Positions 6,142-12,338 of a DNA stretch of 13,680 nucleotides are shown here, one piece after another. Position numbers and translations under genes: made by a program. The number at the start of each line of letters is the position of its first letter. Within the stretch, counting starts at the first letter, position 1. Under the pieces are notes generated by a model. That model saw nothing but the letters and a program-made list of their open reading frames with translations. It was not told where the DNA came from and did not search any database. Source of the stretch: Actinomycetota bacterium (GTDB taxonomy: Bacteria > Actinomycetota > Actinomycetes > S36-B12). The stretch spans positions 10,543 through 24,222 of the forward strand of contig DMPC01000185.1 in the NCBI GenBank assembly GCA_003456155.1, given 5' to 3'.

Positions 6142-6972
6142 GGATGCGGACGGTGACGTCCCGCCCGCGACACTGGCCTGCAGCTGGGCCAGCATCGTCT
6201 TGATCTCCGCGAGTTCCTGTCGGAGCTCCTCGGTGGTCATCGCATCGGTGTCGGAAGAGGACTCCGACGCCGTGGGCGCCGCAGCGCTGGACGATGCCGG
6301 CGCCGAGCTCGGCCCCTTCTGCTTGACGAGCGTGGCCGAGAGGGTGGCCGTCACGGCGCCGAGGACGCTGATGCCGACGAGCATGATGAGCACGGCGAAG
6401 AAACGGCCCCAGTTGGTCACCGGCACGTAGTCGCCGTAGCCCACGGTGGTCACGGTCTCGAAGGCCCACCACACGGCCTCGTTGATGTTCTCGATGTCCG
6501 ACCCGGGGGCCCCGCGCTCTGCGTCGAGCACCATGAGGCTGCCGATCCAGATGACGATGGCAGCGGCGATGCCGGCCGACATCGCGGCGCCGCCGGTGAT
6601 GACGCCCCTGCTGTGCGCGTGAGCGAGGACACCGTTGGGCGTGAAGGCCCGCAGGGCGCGCAGTGCCTTGAACTGGGGCACCACGACCGTGATGGTGTCC
6701 AGCCAGTTGTTCCGGAAGAAGTGCTTCTTCACTGGGGCGAGGAGGAACCGGAACAGCAGGTCGATCGCGAACAGGACCCACAGGATGTTGCCGAAGCCGA
6801 CGAGCCAGGGGTACCACTCCGCCTGCGGTTCGTACCAGATGCTCTGGATCGAGAAGGTGACGAGATAGACGAGGGCGAGGGCCGACAGCAGGATGTTGGT
6901 CTTCGCCTCATAGGTGAGGAGAAGGGTCAGGCGACGCTGCTGGCTCGGGGTGAGCGCGGTGGGATCAGTCAT
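6136..6972 (-). CDS. Potassium channel protein, 6-TM type
   Basis: Inner-membrane K+ channel. The 278 residues show hydrophobic spans at about 26-46, 56-78, 92-100 and 127-149, then a pore helix and the selectivity filter TVGYGD (176-181), then the inner helix (about 190-214). The arrangement is that of a voltage-gated-like ion_trans channel. The S4-like segment FKALRALRAF (101-110) has only K102, R105 and R108, so strong voltage sensing is doubtful. A Ser/Ala-rich linker (220-242) leads to a short heptad-like helix (246-266, TTEELRQELAEIKTMLAQLQ), a probable tetramerising coiled coil. Start ATG 6972 has no ribosome binding site, but TAGGCT lies exactly six bases before it. It is 33 bases downstream of the molybdopterin enzyme gene on the same strand and converges on the nuclease gene. 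Confidence 0.93.
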   Translation of the reverse strand: MTDPTALTPSQQRRLTLLLTYEAKTNILLSALALVYLVTFSIQSIWYEPQAEWYPWLVGFGNILWVLFAIDLLFRFLLAPVKKHFFRNNWLDTITVVVPQFKALRALRAFTPNGVLAHAHSRGVITGGAAMSAGIAAAIVIWIGSLMVLDAERGAPGSDIENINEAVWWAFETVTTVGYGDYVPVTNWGRFFAVLIMLVGISVLGAVTATLSATLVKQKGPSSAPASSSAAAPTASESSSDTDAMTTEELRQELAEIKTMLAQLQASVAGGTSPSASS

Positions 6973-6978
6973 GCGTGA

Positions 6979-6984
6979 AGCCTA
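6979..6984 (-). promoter_or_regulatory. -10 element for leaderless K+ channel transcript
   Basis: TAGGCT on the minus strand fits TANNNT and ends six bases before ATG 6972. Any -35 would fall within the last codons of the upstream oxidoreductase gene; none is obvious. Confidence 0.5.
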
Positions 6985-7005
6985 GAAGAGCAGGACGGCG
7001 CTGCC

Positions 7006-9198
7006 TCAGGATTCGCGCCTCGGCGTCACCGTGACCCGTACGGCCTTGAAGGCCGGCGTGTGGGACTGTGGATCGAGTCGGCGACCCACCAGGACATTCG
7101 CCTCCGGGTAGTACATGGCGAGGTTCCCGGAGCGGATGTCGACGATCGCGACCGAGACGTCCATCGCCCCGGTCTCGTTCGAGACCCGGACGGGGTCGCC
7201 CTCGCGGACCCCCAGTCGCTGCGCGTCGGCCGCGCTCATCATGACCACGTCGCGCGAGGTGTTCCCGCGGTAGAGGTCCTCCTCGTCGTAGACGACCGTG
7301 TTGAACTGCCCCTCCGAGCGGATCGTCATCAGGGTGAAGCCCCCGTCATCGACGAGGGTCGGGAGGGGGACGACATGGAGGTGGGCGCGGGCGTCGTCGG
7401 TGGGGAAGGCCGTCTCGTGCATCACCCGGCCGGTCACGGAGAACTCACGTCGGGTCGAGCCGATGGAGCCGATGGGCTCGTACCCGGGCACGATCGCGGA
7501 GATCGCCGCGCGCAGCGACTCGTGCGATCGGATGTCCGACCAGTTGTAGCGCCCGGGCGGCAGGATCCGCTCGGCGAGATCGGCCAGCACGGCGACCTCG
7601 GAGCGCATCTCGCCGGGGACGTTGGGGCTTCCGCCGTCGGAGAGCCGCACGTAGTTGAACATCGACTCCTGCGTCGTCGACTCGTTCTCCTCGTCGCGAG
7701 CGAGCACGGGAAGCACGACGGACATTCGTCCGCGACCACGGAAGTGACCCTGGTTGAGCTTGGTCGTGAGGGAGACGGTCGTGCCGATCCGGCCAAGAGC
7801 CTCGGTCGCCCAGGTGGAGTCGGGGTTGCTGCCCCACAGGTTGCCCCCGAGCATCAGGGCCGCATCGATCCCTCCTTCGTGGGCCGCGGCCATGCCCGCG
7901 TAGGTGTCGTAGCCGGGAGGCAGGTCGGGCGCGACGCCGTAGCGCTCGGCGAGCTCCTGGGCGAAGGAGGCCTTGAGCGTCGGCGAGACGCCCATCGAGC
8001 CGACGCCTTGGACGTTCGAGTGCCCGCGGATCGGCATGAGTCCGCTGCCGGGTCGACCGAGGAAGCCGCGGGCCATGGCCAGATTGCCGAGAGCCCGGAT
8101 GGTGTCGGTGCCGTTCACGTGGTGGGTCAGGCCCATGGCCCACATGAAGATCCCGCTTCCGGCCTGGGCGAGGAGAGCGACGGCCGCATCGATGTCCTCG
8201 CGCGGCACGCCGCTTCCCGCGATGAGGTCCTCCCACGACTGCGCGGCGGCGAAGTCGCGCACGTCATCCCAGCCGGTCGTCGATGAGGCGAGGAAGGCAT
8301 CATCCGTTGCCCCTGTTTCGATCACGCCCTTGAGAATCGCCGTGAACAGGTGGGTGTCGCCGCCGATGTGCGGCTGGAGGTAGAGGTCGCTCACCTCGGA
8401 TCCGAGGAGCAGGCTCCGTGCGTCGGAGGGGAGGCGGAAGCGGCGTAGGCCGAGCTCCGACAGCGGATTGATGACGATGACCTTCCCGCCTCGCCTGCGC
8501 AGGTGGATCAGCTGCGTCATCAGGCGCGGATGGTTGCTCGAGGGGTTCGCGCCCGCGAGGACGACGAGTTCGGTGTGAGCGAGGTCGTCGAGCTCCACGG
8601 ACGCGGTACTGCTGCCGTACATGCTGGTGAGGGCGACTCCCGAGGCGTTGTGGCAGTAGTAGGAGCAGCTGTTGATGTTCGATGTTCCGTAGGCCCGGGC
8701 GATGAGCTGCAGGAGGAAGCCGGCCTCGTTGCTCGAGCGTCCGCTGGTGTACCAGAACGTGCGTGACGGATCTGTCGAGGTGAATCCCGCGCTGGCCAGG
8801 TCGAGGGCCTCGTCCCAGGATGCTCGGCGGTAGTGGTCGTCGCCCTCCTGGCACACGATTGGGAAGGTGAGCCGGCCGAGCGCCTCGGCCTGCGCGCTCG
8901 TGAGTCGCTGAAGCTCCGCGATGTCGAGATCAGCGAGGACGTCTTCGGTGATGGCGCGTCCCATGTCCGCGGCCTGGGCCTGCACCGACTTCTTGCACAC
9001 CTCGGGGAAGTGGCCCGCCTCGTTGACCATGCCGCCCTGCTGTCCCCCCATGCCCAGGGCGCAGGTCTTGCACGCATTCCGGCTGCGCAGGCGCCGGTAG
9101 AGGTCCAGCATGCCGACATCGCGGCCCCGTGCAAGCACGTAGCGCATCGCGGCGAGGCCTCCGGCGGCGGAGACACGGGGCTGGGCCATGTTGCCCAT
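7006..9198 (-). CDS. FdhF/YdeP-type molybdopterin oxidoreductase
   Basis: Cytosolic molybdenum or tungsten bis-MGD enzyme of the formate-dehydrogenase-like group; the YdeP branch has no firmly known substrate. With the start at 9198 the protein has 730 residues. An N-terminal Fe-S motif shows CKTC (43, 46) and a distant C68; the third Cys of the usual CxxCxxxC is Gly, giving three cysteines, as I recall for YdeP-like proteins. C182 in SCSYYCHNAS aligns with the Cys/Sec metal ligand of formate dehydrogenases. ELVVLAGANPSSNHPR and GKVIVINPLSE are MGD-binding stretches. The C-terminal molydop_binding domain contains RSEGQFNTVVYDEED. The ending SHTPAFKAVRVTVTP is typical of the branch. Start options are ATG 9198, ATG 9189 and GTG 9270; none has a strong ribosome binding site, and I prefer 9198 because the extension is low-complexity Arg/Pro. 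No electron-transfer partner or fdhD gene is adjacent. Confidence 0.9.
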   Translation of the reverse strand: MGNMAQPRVSAAGGLAAMRYVLARGRDVGMLDLYRRLRSRNACKTCALGMGGQQGGMVNEAGHFPEVCKKSVQAQAADMGRAITEDVLADLDIAELQRLTSAQAEALGRLTFPIVCQEGDDHYRRASWDEALDLASAGFTSTDPSRTFWYTSGRSSNEAGFLLQLIARAYGTSNINSCSYYCHNASGVALTSMYGSSTASVELDDLAHTELVVLAGANPSSNHPRLMTQLIHLRRRGGKVIVINPLSELGLRRFRLPSDARSLLLGSEVSDLYLQPHIGGDTHLFTAILKGVIETGATDDAFLASSTTGWDDVRDFAAAQSWEDLIAGSGVPREDIDAAVALLAQAGSGIFMWAMGLTHHVNGTDTIRALGNLAMARGFLGRPGSGLMPIRGHSNVQGVGSMGVSPTLKASFAQELAERYGVAPDLPPGYDTYAGMAAAHEGGIDAALMLGGNLWGSNPDSTWATEALGRIGTTVSLTTKLNQGHFRGRGRMSVVLPVLARDEENESTTQESMFNYVRLSDGGSPNVPGEMRSEVAVLADLAERILPPGRYNWSDIRSHESLRAAISAIVPGYEPIGSIGSTRREFSVTGRVMHETAFPTDDARAHLHVVPLPTLVDDGGFTLMTIRSEGQFNTVVYDEEDLYRGNTSRDVVMMSAADAQRLGVREGDPVRVSNETGAMDVSVAIVDIRSGNLAMYYPEANVLVGRRLDPQSHTPAFKAVRVTVTPRRES

Positions 9199-9244
9199 CG
9201 TGCCCCATGGAGGACGTGCGGTGGGGCGAACTGAGCGGTGGAGC

Positions 9245-9250
9245 AAAGTA
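9245..9250 (-). promoter_or_regulatory. Candidate -10 of oxidoreductase gene
   Basis: TACTTT on the minus strand fits TANNNT and would start transcription near 9238, leaving a leader of about 40 bases before ATG 9198. If correct it rules out the GTG start at 9270. No -35 is recognisable. Confidence 0.3.
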
Positions 9251-9278
9251 GGACATTCCTCCGAGAGCACCCTTAGCG

Positions 9279-9295
9279 CTCATTCATCTCATTCA
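9279..9295. repeat. Tandem CTCATTCA direct repeat
   Basis: CTCATTCA occurs at 9279-9286 and again at 9288-9295, one intervening T, giving a nine-base period close to one helical turn. It sits mid-way in the divergent control region and could be a regulator site. This is inference from position only. Confidence 0.3.
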
Positions 9296-9400
9296 GACCA
9301 ACTCCCATGAGTCGACTTGCGGAGTGGGAAAACGAGAGGAGTCTTCTCCCGATCCGGTTGGCGGATCGCAGGGTGCGGCCTCAATGGGGGGCTGCTGTCG

Positions 9401-9406
9401 AGGAGG
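9401..9406 (+). promoter_or_regulatory. Ribosome binding site of rhodopsin gene
   Basis: AGGAGG (9401-9406, followed by T) is a full anti-16S match, four bases from ATG 9411. It is the strongest Shine-Dalgarno in the window and decides the start against the in-frame ATG at 9324. Confidence 0.75.
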
Positions 9407-9410
9407 TCCC

Positions 9411-10244
9411 ATGCCGGGAGAACTCGTTCTGTCCTACGCGCAGTACCAGACAGTCTTCAATGCTTTGTCGTTCGCCTTGGCCTCGATGCTGGCCACTTTC
9501 GTGTTTCTTCTCGTCGTTCAGGGCCGCGTGCTGCCGCGATACCGGCAAGCGCTCGTGGTCTCCTCGATGGTCTGCCTGATCGCGGCCTACCACTACTACC
9601 GGATCTTCAACTCGTTCACCGAGGCCTACATCGCCAACGATGCGGGCCAGCCGGCCCAGGCGGGCGCCACTGTCGTCTACTCACTGGTGAACGGTGAGGG
9701 CTTCAACGAGGGCTACCGCTACGTCGACTGGCTGCTGACCGTTCCGCTGCTGCTCTTCGAGACGGTCGCCGTGCTGGCTCTCGCCCAGAAGACCCGCAAG
9801 AGCCTCATGCTGAAGCTGATCCCTGCGTCCGTCCTGATGATCGTTCTGGGCTACCCCGGAGAGATCGCCACCGACAACCTGACCCGTGGCATCTGGGGCG
9901 CCCTGTCGACGATTCCGTTCCTCTACATCCTCTACGTGCTTTGGGTGGAGCTGAGCAAGTCGATGACGACGCAGCCCAACCAGGTCCGCAAGGATCTGAA
10001 CGGGCTCCGGCTGCTGCTGCTCGCCACGTGGGGCGTCTACCCGATCGCCTACCTGCTGCCCCAGCTGGGGATCGACAGCGCCGAGGCATTCGTCTGGCGC
10101 CAGGTGGGCTACTCGGTCGCCGACGTGCTGGCCAAGTGTCTGTTCGGCCTTCTCATCTACAAGATCGCCCGCGAGAAGAGCTTCGCCGATGACGAGGCCT
10201 TCGCTGCCCAGGAGATCAAGGAAGCACCCTCCTCCGCCCGGTAG
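9411..10244 (+). CDS. Light-driven proton pump, xanthorhodopsin/actinorhodopsin type
   Basis: Seven-helix retinal protein of the inner membrane that pumps H+ outward in light. The 277 residues hold the required parts. Helix C RYVDWLLTVPLLLFE has R103, proton acceptor D106, T110 and proton donor E117, the DTE set of outward H+ pumps. H61 in AAYHYYRIFNSF matches the His that pairs with the acceptor in proteorhodopsin and xanthorhodopsin. Helix G VADVLAKCLFG has counter-ion D238 and retinal-binding K242. L114 at the spectral tuning site (Leu105 in proteorhodopsin) predicts green absorption. Helix E reads IWGALST; G163 falls where bacteriorhodopsin has Trp138 and xanthorhodopsin has Gly, the opening that lets a carotenoid antenna touch retinal. 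No retinal or carotenoid synthesis gene is in the window. Start ATG 9411 is fixed by the AGGAGG. A strong terminator follows, so it is probably a single-gene transcript. Confidence 0.96.
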   Translation: MPGELVLSYAQYQTVFNALSFALASMLATFVFLLVVQGRVLPRYRQALVVSSMVCLIAAYHYYRIFNSFTEAYIANDAGQPAQAGATVVYSLVNGEGFNEGYRYVDWLLTVPLLLFETVAVLALAQKTRKSLMLKLIPASVLMIVLGYPGEIATDNLTRGIWGALSTIPFLYILYVLWVELSKSMTTQPNQVRKDLNGLRLLLLATWGVYPIAYLLPQLGIDSAEAFVWRQVGYSVADVLAKCLFGLLIYKIAREKSFADDEAFAAQEIKEAPSSAR

Positions 10245-10261
10245 TACCAGGAGAGATCAAC

Positions 10262-10295
10262 ACTGGGGTGGCAGCGAACTCGCTGCCACCCCAGT
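10262..10295 (+). terminator. Strong hairpin terminator after rhodopsin
   Basis: ACTGGGGTGGCAGCG (10262-10276) and CGCTGCCACCCCAGT (10281-10295) form a perfect 15-bp stem with the four-base loop AACT, beginning 18 bases after the rhodopsin stop. TCTCG follows, so the U tract is poor. The stem is long enough to work in either direction and should insulate the ClC gene. Confidence 0.85.
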
Positions 10296-10381
10296 TCTCG
10301 TCCGGCCCACTTCTCGCCAGGCCCCTTCACGACTGTGCCATCCCCTGCACGGCATCGGGCCGGGCATGGTGGGATACGGGC
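10296..10381 (+). other. Leader region of ClC gene
   Basis: About 86 bases between the rhodopsin terminator and the ClC start; it should contain the ClC promoter. TGGGAT lies at the -10 spacing used by the leaderless genes (six bases before ATG 10382) but lacks the key second-position A. I see nothing better and no good ribosome binding site. Confidence 0.3.
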
Positions 10382-11521
10382 ATGTCTGCGCCTGCCTCCG
10401 TCGCCACCGCTCGACGCCCGATCCCGGCGATGCTCGTCGCCGGCGTCGTCGGGCTCATCCTCGGCTATGTCGCGCTTCTCCTGGTGAATGCCGGGATCGC
10501 GCTGATCTGGGAGGACGTTCCGGCCTCCTGGGACACCACGCCCGCGTGGTACGTCATCGGCGTTCTTCTCATTGCAGCCGTGCTGGTGTACGTCGTGCGG
10601 CGGTTCGTGGGCGACACCGGTCACTCGCCGATCGGCGGCATCGCCGTCAGCCCCCTGACGCCGAAGGACTACGTCGGGGCGATCCTCGCGATCCTCGCCT
10701 CCCTGTGGGGCGGCATCGTGCTGGGCCCGGAGGTCGCGCTCGTCGCGACGGGCTCCATGGTGGGCACGGTCACGGCCAAGGGCATGGGCCTCACCGATCC
10801 GGCCAGCCAGAAGAAGGTGGTCGGCGTCGGTGCCCTCGGGGCGATCCTCGCCCTGCTGGTCGGGCCGATCCTCGCCGGCAGCGTGCAGCTCGGCAGCACC
10901 CCGACCGCCATCGAGGTGGCCCAACTGGGCTGGGCGATCCCGGTCGCGATCATCGCAACGGTTGCGGTCACCCTGTCACGGGTGGTGGCTGCGCTCCTCG
11001 CCCGGGCGACGGGCCGCGGTCCGCACCTGCCCATCCTGATCGGGGCGGCCCTCGTCGTCGCGATCTCAGCCCTGCTGCTGCAGGCCTGGACAGGTGAGTC
11101 CGTCCTGCTCGTCCTCACCTCGGGTGAGGAGCTGATCACCGAACTGCCGACCATCACCTCCGTCTCCACGGTCGTGGCGATCCTCATCCTGAAGTCCATC
11201 GCCTATGCGGTGTCGCTCGGTGCCGGCTACCGAGGCGGCCCCTTCTTCCCCGCGATGTTCGTCGGAGCGGCCTCCGGTCTCCTGATCGCCCTGCTCCTCC
11301 CGAACGGCCCGTCCATCGCGGCGGCTCTCGTGGTCGGCGTGGTCGCGGCGACGATCGCCACCGCTCCCCTGAAGTGGCCTGTTGCTATCGGGCTCGGCAT
11401 CATCATCGGCTTCGTCATGGGCACCTGGACACTCGTGCCCGCCGCAGTGCTCGGCGCCATCGTGGCGCGCGCAATCCCGCGCTGGGGCGATCGTGTGAGT
11501 GTGCCTGCTCACGATGGCTGA
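10382..11521 (+). CDS. ClC-type chloride channel / anion transporter
   Basis: Inner-membrane protein of the ClC family, which moves Cl- or other anions as a channel or as an H+/anion exchanger. The 379 residues are mostly hydrophobic helices. GGIVLGPEVAL (110-120) corresponds to the ClC filter G(K/R)EGP region, with E117 at or next to the gating glutamate place. AGYRGGPFFPAMFVGA (281-296) matches the second filter motif GGxFxPxL. The sequence ends soon after the last helix, so there is no CBS domain. Length is short for ClC (usually 400-450 for the membrane part), so it belongs to a shorter actinobacterial branch often labelled ion channel protein. Start ATG 10382 precedes MSAPASVATARRP and a first helix; the frame is open back to 10268, but that would begin inside the rhodopsin terminator. 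It lies 137 bases downstream of the rhodopsin, same strand. Confidence 0.85.
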   Translation: MSAPASVATARRPIPAMLVAGVVGLILGYVALLLVNAGIALIWEDVPASWDTTPAWYVIGVLLIAAVLVYVVRRFVGDTGHSPIGGIAVSPLTPKDYVGAILAILASLWGGIVLGPEVALVATGSMVGTVTAKGMGLTDPASQKKVVGVGALGAILALLVGPILAGSVQLGSTPTAIEVAQLGWAIPVAIIATVAVTLSRVVAALLARATGRGPHLPILIGAALVVAISALLLQAWTGESVLLVLTSGEELITELPTITSVSTVVAILILKSIAYAVSLGAGYRGGPFFPAMFVGAASGLLIALLLPNGPSIAAALVVGVVAATIATAPLKWPVAIGLGIIIGFVMGTWTLVPAAVLGAIVARAIPRWGDRVSVPAHDG

Positions 11522-11531
11522 TCGCGCAAGT

Positions 11532-11545
11532 GAGATGAACATCTC
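11532..11545. promoter_or_regulatory. GAGATG-CATCTC palindrome
   Basis: GAGATG (11532-11537) and CATCTC (11540-11545) are perfect arms separated by AA, 11 bases after the ClC stop. The centre is too tight for an RNA hairpin with full arms, so a protein-binding site is more likely than a terminator. Its target could be the fasciclin gene promoter. Confidence 0.3.
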
Positions 11546-11554
11546 GTAAGCAGT

Positions 11555-11585
11555 GAGCGCAGAGGGCCGATCTCAAGATGCGCTC
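11555..11585 (+). terminator. Candidate hairpin between ClC and fasciclin genes
   Basis: GAGCGCA (11555-11561) pairs with TGCGCTC (11579-11585); inside, GAG (11562-11564) can pair with CTC (11572-11574), leaving a four-base bulge. No U tract follows. It may end ClC transcripts or be leader structure of the fasciclin message. Confidence 0.35.
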
Positions 11586-11643
11586 GCGGGCTCCTCGTGT
11601 TCCACTCGAAGTGGTGGTGATCCCACCGCTCACACGACACATG

Positions 11644-11648
11644 AGGAG
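11644..11648 (+). promoter_or_regulatory. Ribosome binding site of fasciclin gene
   Basis: AGGAG five bases before ATG 11654, in good position; it supports this start together with the signal peptide. No TANNNT promoter is evident in 11586-11640. Confidence 0.65.
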
Positions 11649-11653
11649 AAGCA

Positions 11654-12268
11654 ATGAAGGCAATGCGACGCACCGCACTCGTAGCAGTGGCGGCTGCTGC
11701 CGCACTCACCCTGGCGGCCTGCAGCAGTTCATCTGACGAGGCGACCAGTGAGCCCACCGTGGCAGCGAGCGAAGAAGCAGCTGCTGAGGAGATGGCTGAG
11801 GAGTCTGGCGACATGGCGGATGAGCCCGCCGCCGCGGGAACGATCGTGGATGTCGCGTCGTCGACAGACGGTTTCAGCACGGTGGTCGCTGCCGTGCAGG
11901 CCGCTGGTCTGGTCGACACGCTCAACGGTGAGGGTCCGTTCACGGTGTTCGCGCCCAACGACGCTGCCTTCGCAGCTCTGCCCGCCGGTCTGGTCGACGC
12001 CCTGCTCCTCCCGGAGAACAAGGACGCCCTGACCAAGATCCTGACCTACCACGTTGTCCCTGGCACGGTCATGGCTGCTGATGTGACCGATGGTGACGTC
12101 GCCACGGTCGAGGGTCAGAACGTGACGCTGTCGACTGCCGACGGTGTGACGGTCAACGGTGCGAAGGTCATCCAGGCCGACGTTGTCGCGAGCAATGGCG
12201 TCATCCACGTCATCGACTCCGTCATCGTGCCGCCGGACGTCGACGTTCAGGCGCTTCTGGCCCAGTAG
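11654..12268 (+). CDS. FAS1 (fasciclin) domain lipoprotein
   Basis: Predicted cell-surface lipoprotein with one fasciclin domain, a fold used in adhesion and matrix binding (compare mycobacterial MPT70/MPT83). The 204 residues begin with a basic n-region and an Ala-rich hydrophobic stretch ending LAAC, with the lipidated Cys at 23. A low-complexity Ser/Glu/Ala linker (24-61) is strongly acidic. The FAS1 domain (about 62-195) has the H1 motif FTVFAPNDAAFAALP (96-110), the YH motif ILTYHVVPG (129-137) and the H2 motif VIHVIDSVIVPP (183-194). Start ATG 11654 is backed by AGGAG. It is 132 bases after the ClC gene, likely with its own promoter, and ends in a strong terminator. The ligand cannot be read from sequence. 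Confidence 0.93.
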   Translation: MKAMRRTALVAVAAAAALTLAACSSSSDEATSEPTVAASEEAAAEEMAEESGDMADEPAAAGTIVDVASSTDGFSTVVAAVQAAGLVDTLNGEGPFTVFAPNDAAFAALPAGLVDALLLPENKDALTKILTYHVVPGTVMAADVTDGDVATVEGQNVTLSTADGVTVNGAKVIQADVVASNGVIHVIDSVIVPPDVDVQALLAQ

Positions 12269-12276
12269 CACGCGAG

Positions 12277-12315
12277 ACGGCCCGCGACGAAGGATGTCTC
12301 TTCGTCGCGGGCCGT
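12277..12315. terminator. Strong bidirectional hairpin, fasciclin / uridine phosphorylase
   Basis: ACGGCCCGCGACGAAG (12277-12292) and CTTCGTCGCGGGCCGT (12300-12315) form a perfect 16-bp stem with loop GATGTCT. It lies between two convergent genes, eight bases after the fasciclin stop and 23 bases beyond the uridine phosphorylase stop, and should stop both transcripts. Confidence 0.85.
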
Positions 12316-12338
12316 TCCCATGGCTCCGCGAATGGGGG

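Larger units (their letters stand above)
9199..9410. promoter_or_regulatory. Divergent control region, oxidoreductase / rhodopsin
   Basis: About 210 bases between two divergent genes. It contains a minus-strand -10 candidate TACTTT (9245-9250) about 47 bases before the oxidoreductase ATG. It also holds two copies of CTCATTCA (9279-9286 and 9288-9295) set nine bases apart. On the plus strand TTGGCG (9358-9363) followed after 17 bases by TCAATG (9381-9386) is a poor promoter candidate for the rhodopsin. Short open frames here look accidental. Confidence 0.45.

Noticed and set aside
7060..8286. 408-residue open frame on the plus strand
   Set aside because: Antisense to the molybdopterin oxidoreductase; composition is Gly/Val/Asp/Arg-rich without motifs, a shadow frame.
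9199..9270. 24-residue N-terminal extension of the oxidoreductase from GTG 9270
   Set aside because: The extension has no family similarity I recognise, and a -10 candidate at 9245-9250 would lie inside it.
9324..9410. N-terminal extension of the rhodopsin from ATG 9324
   Set aside because: ATG 9411 has a full AGGAGG four bases upstream, and the extension is Gly/Ser-rich and precedes the normal rhodopsin N-terminus.
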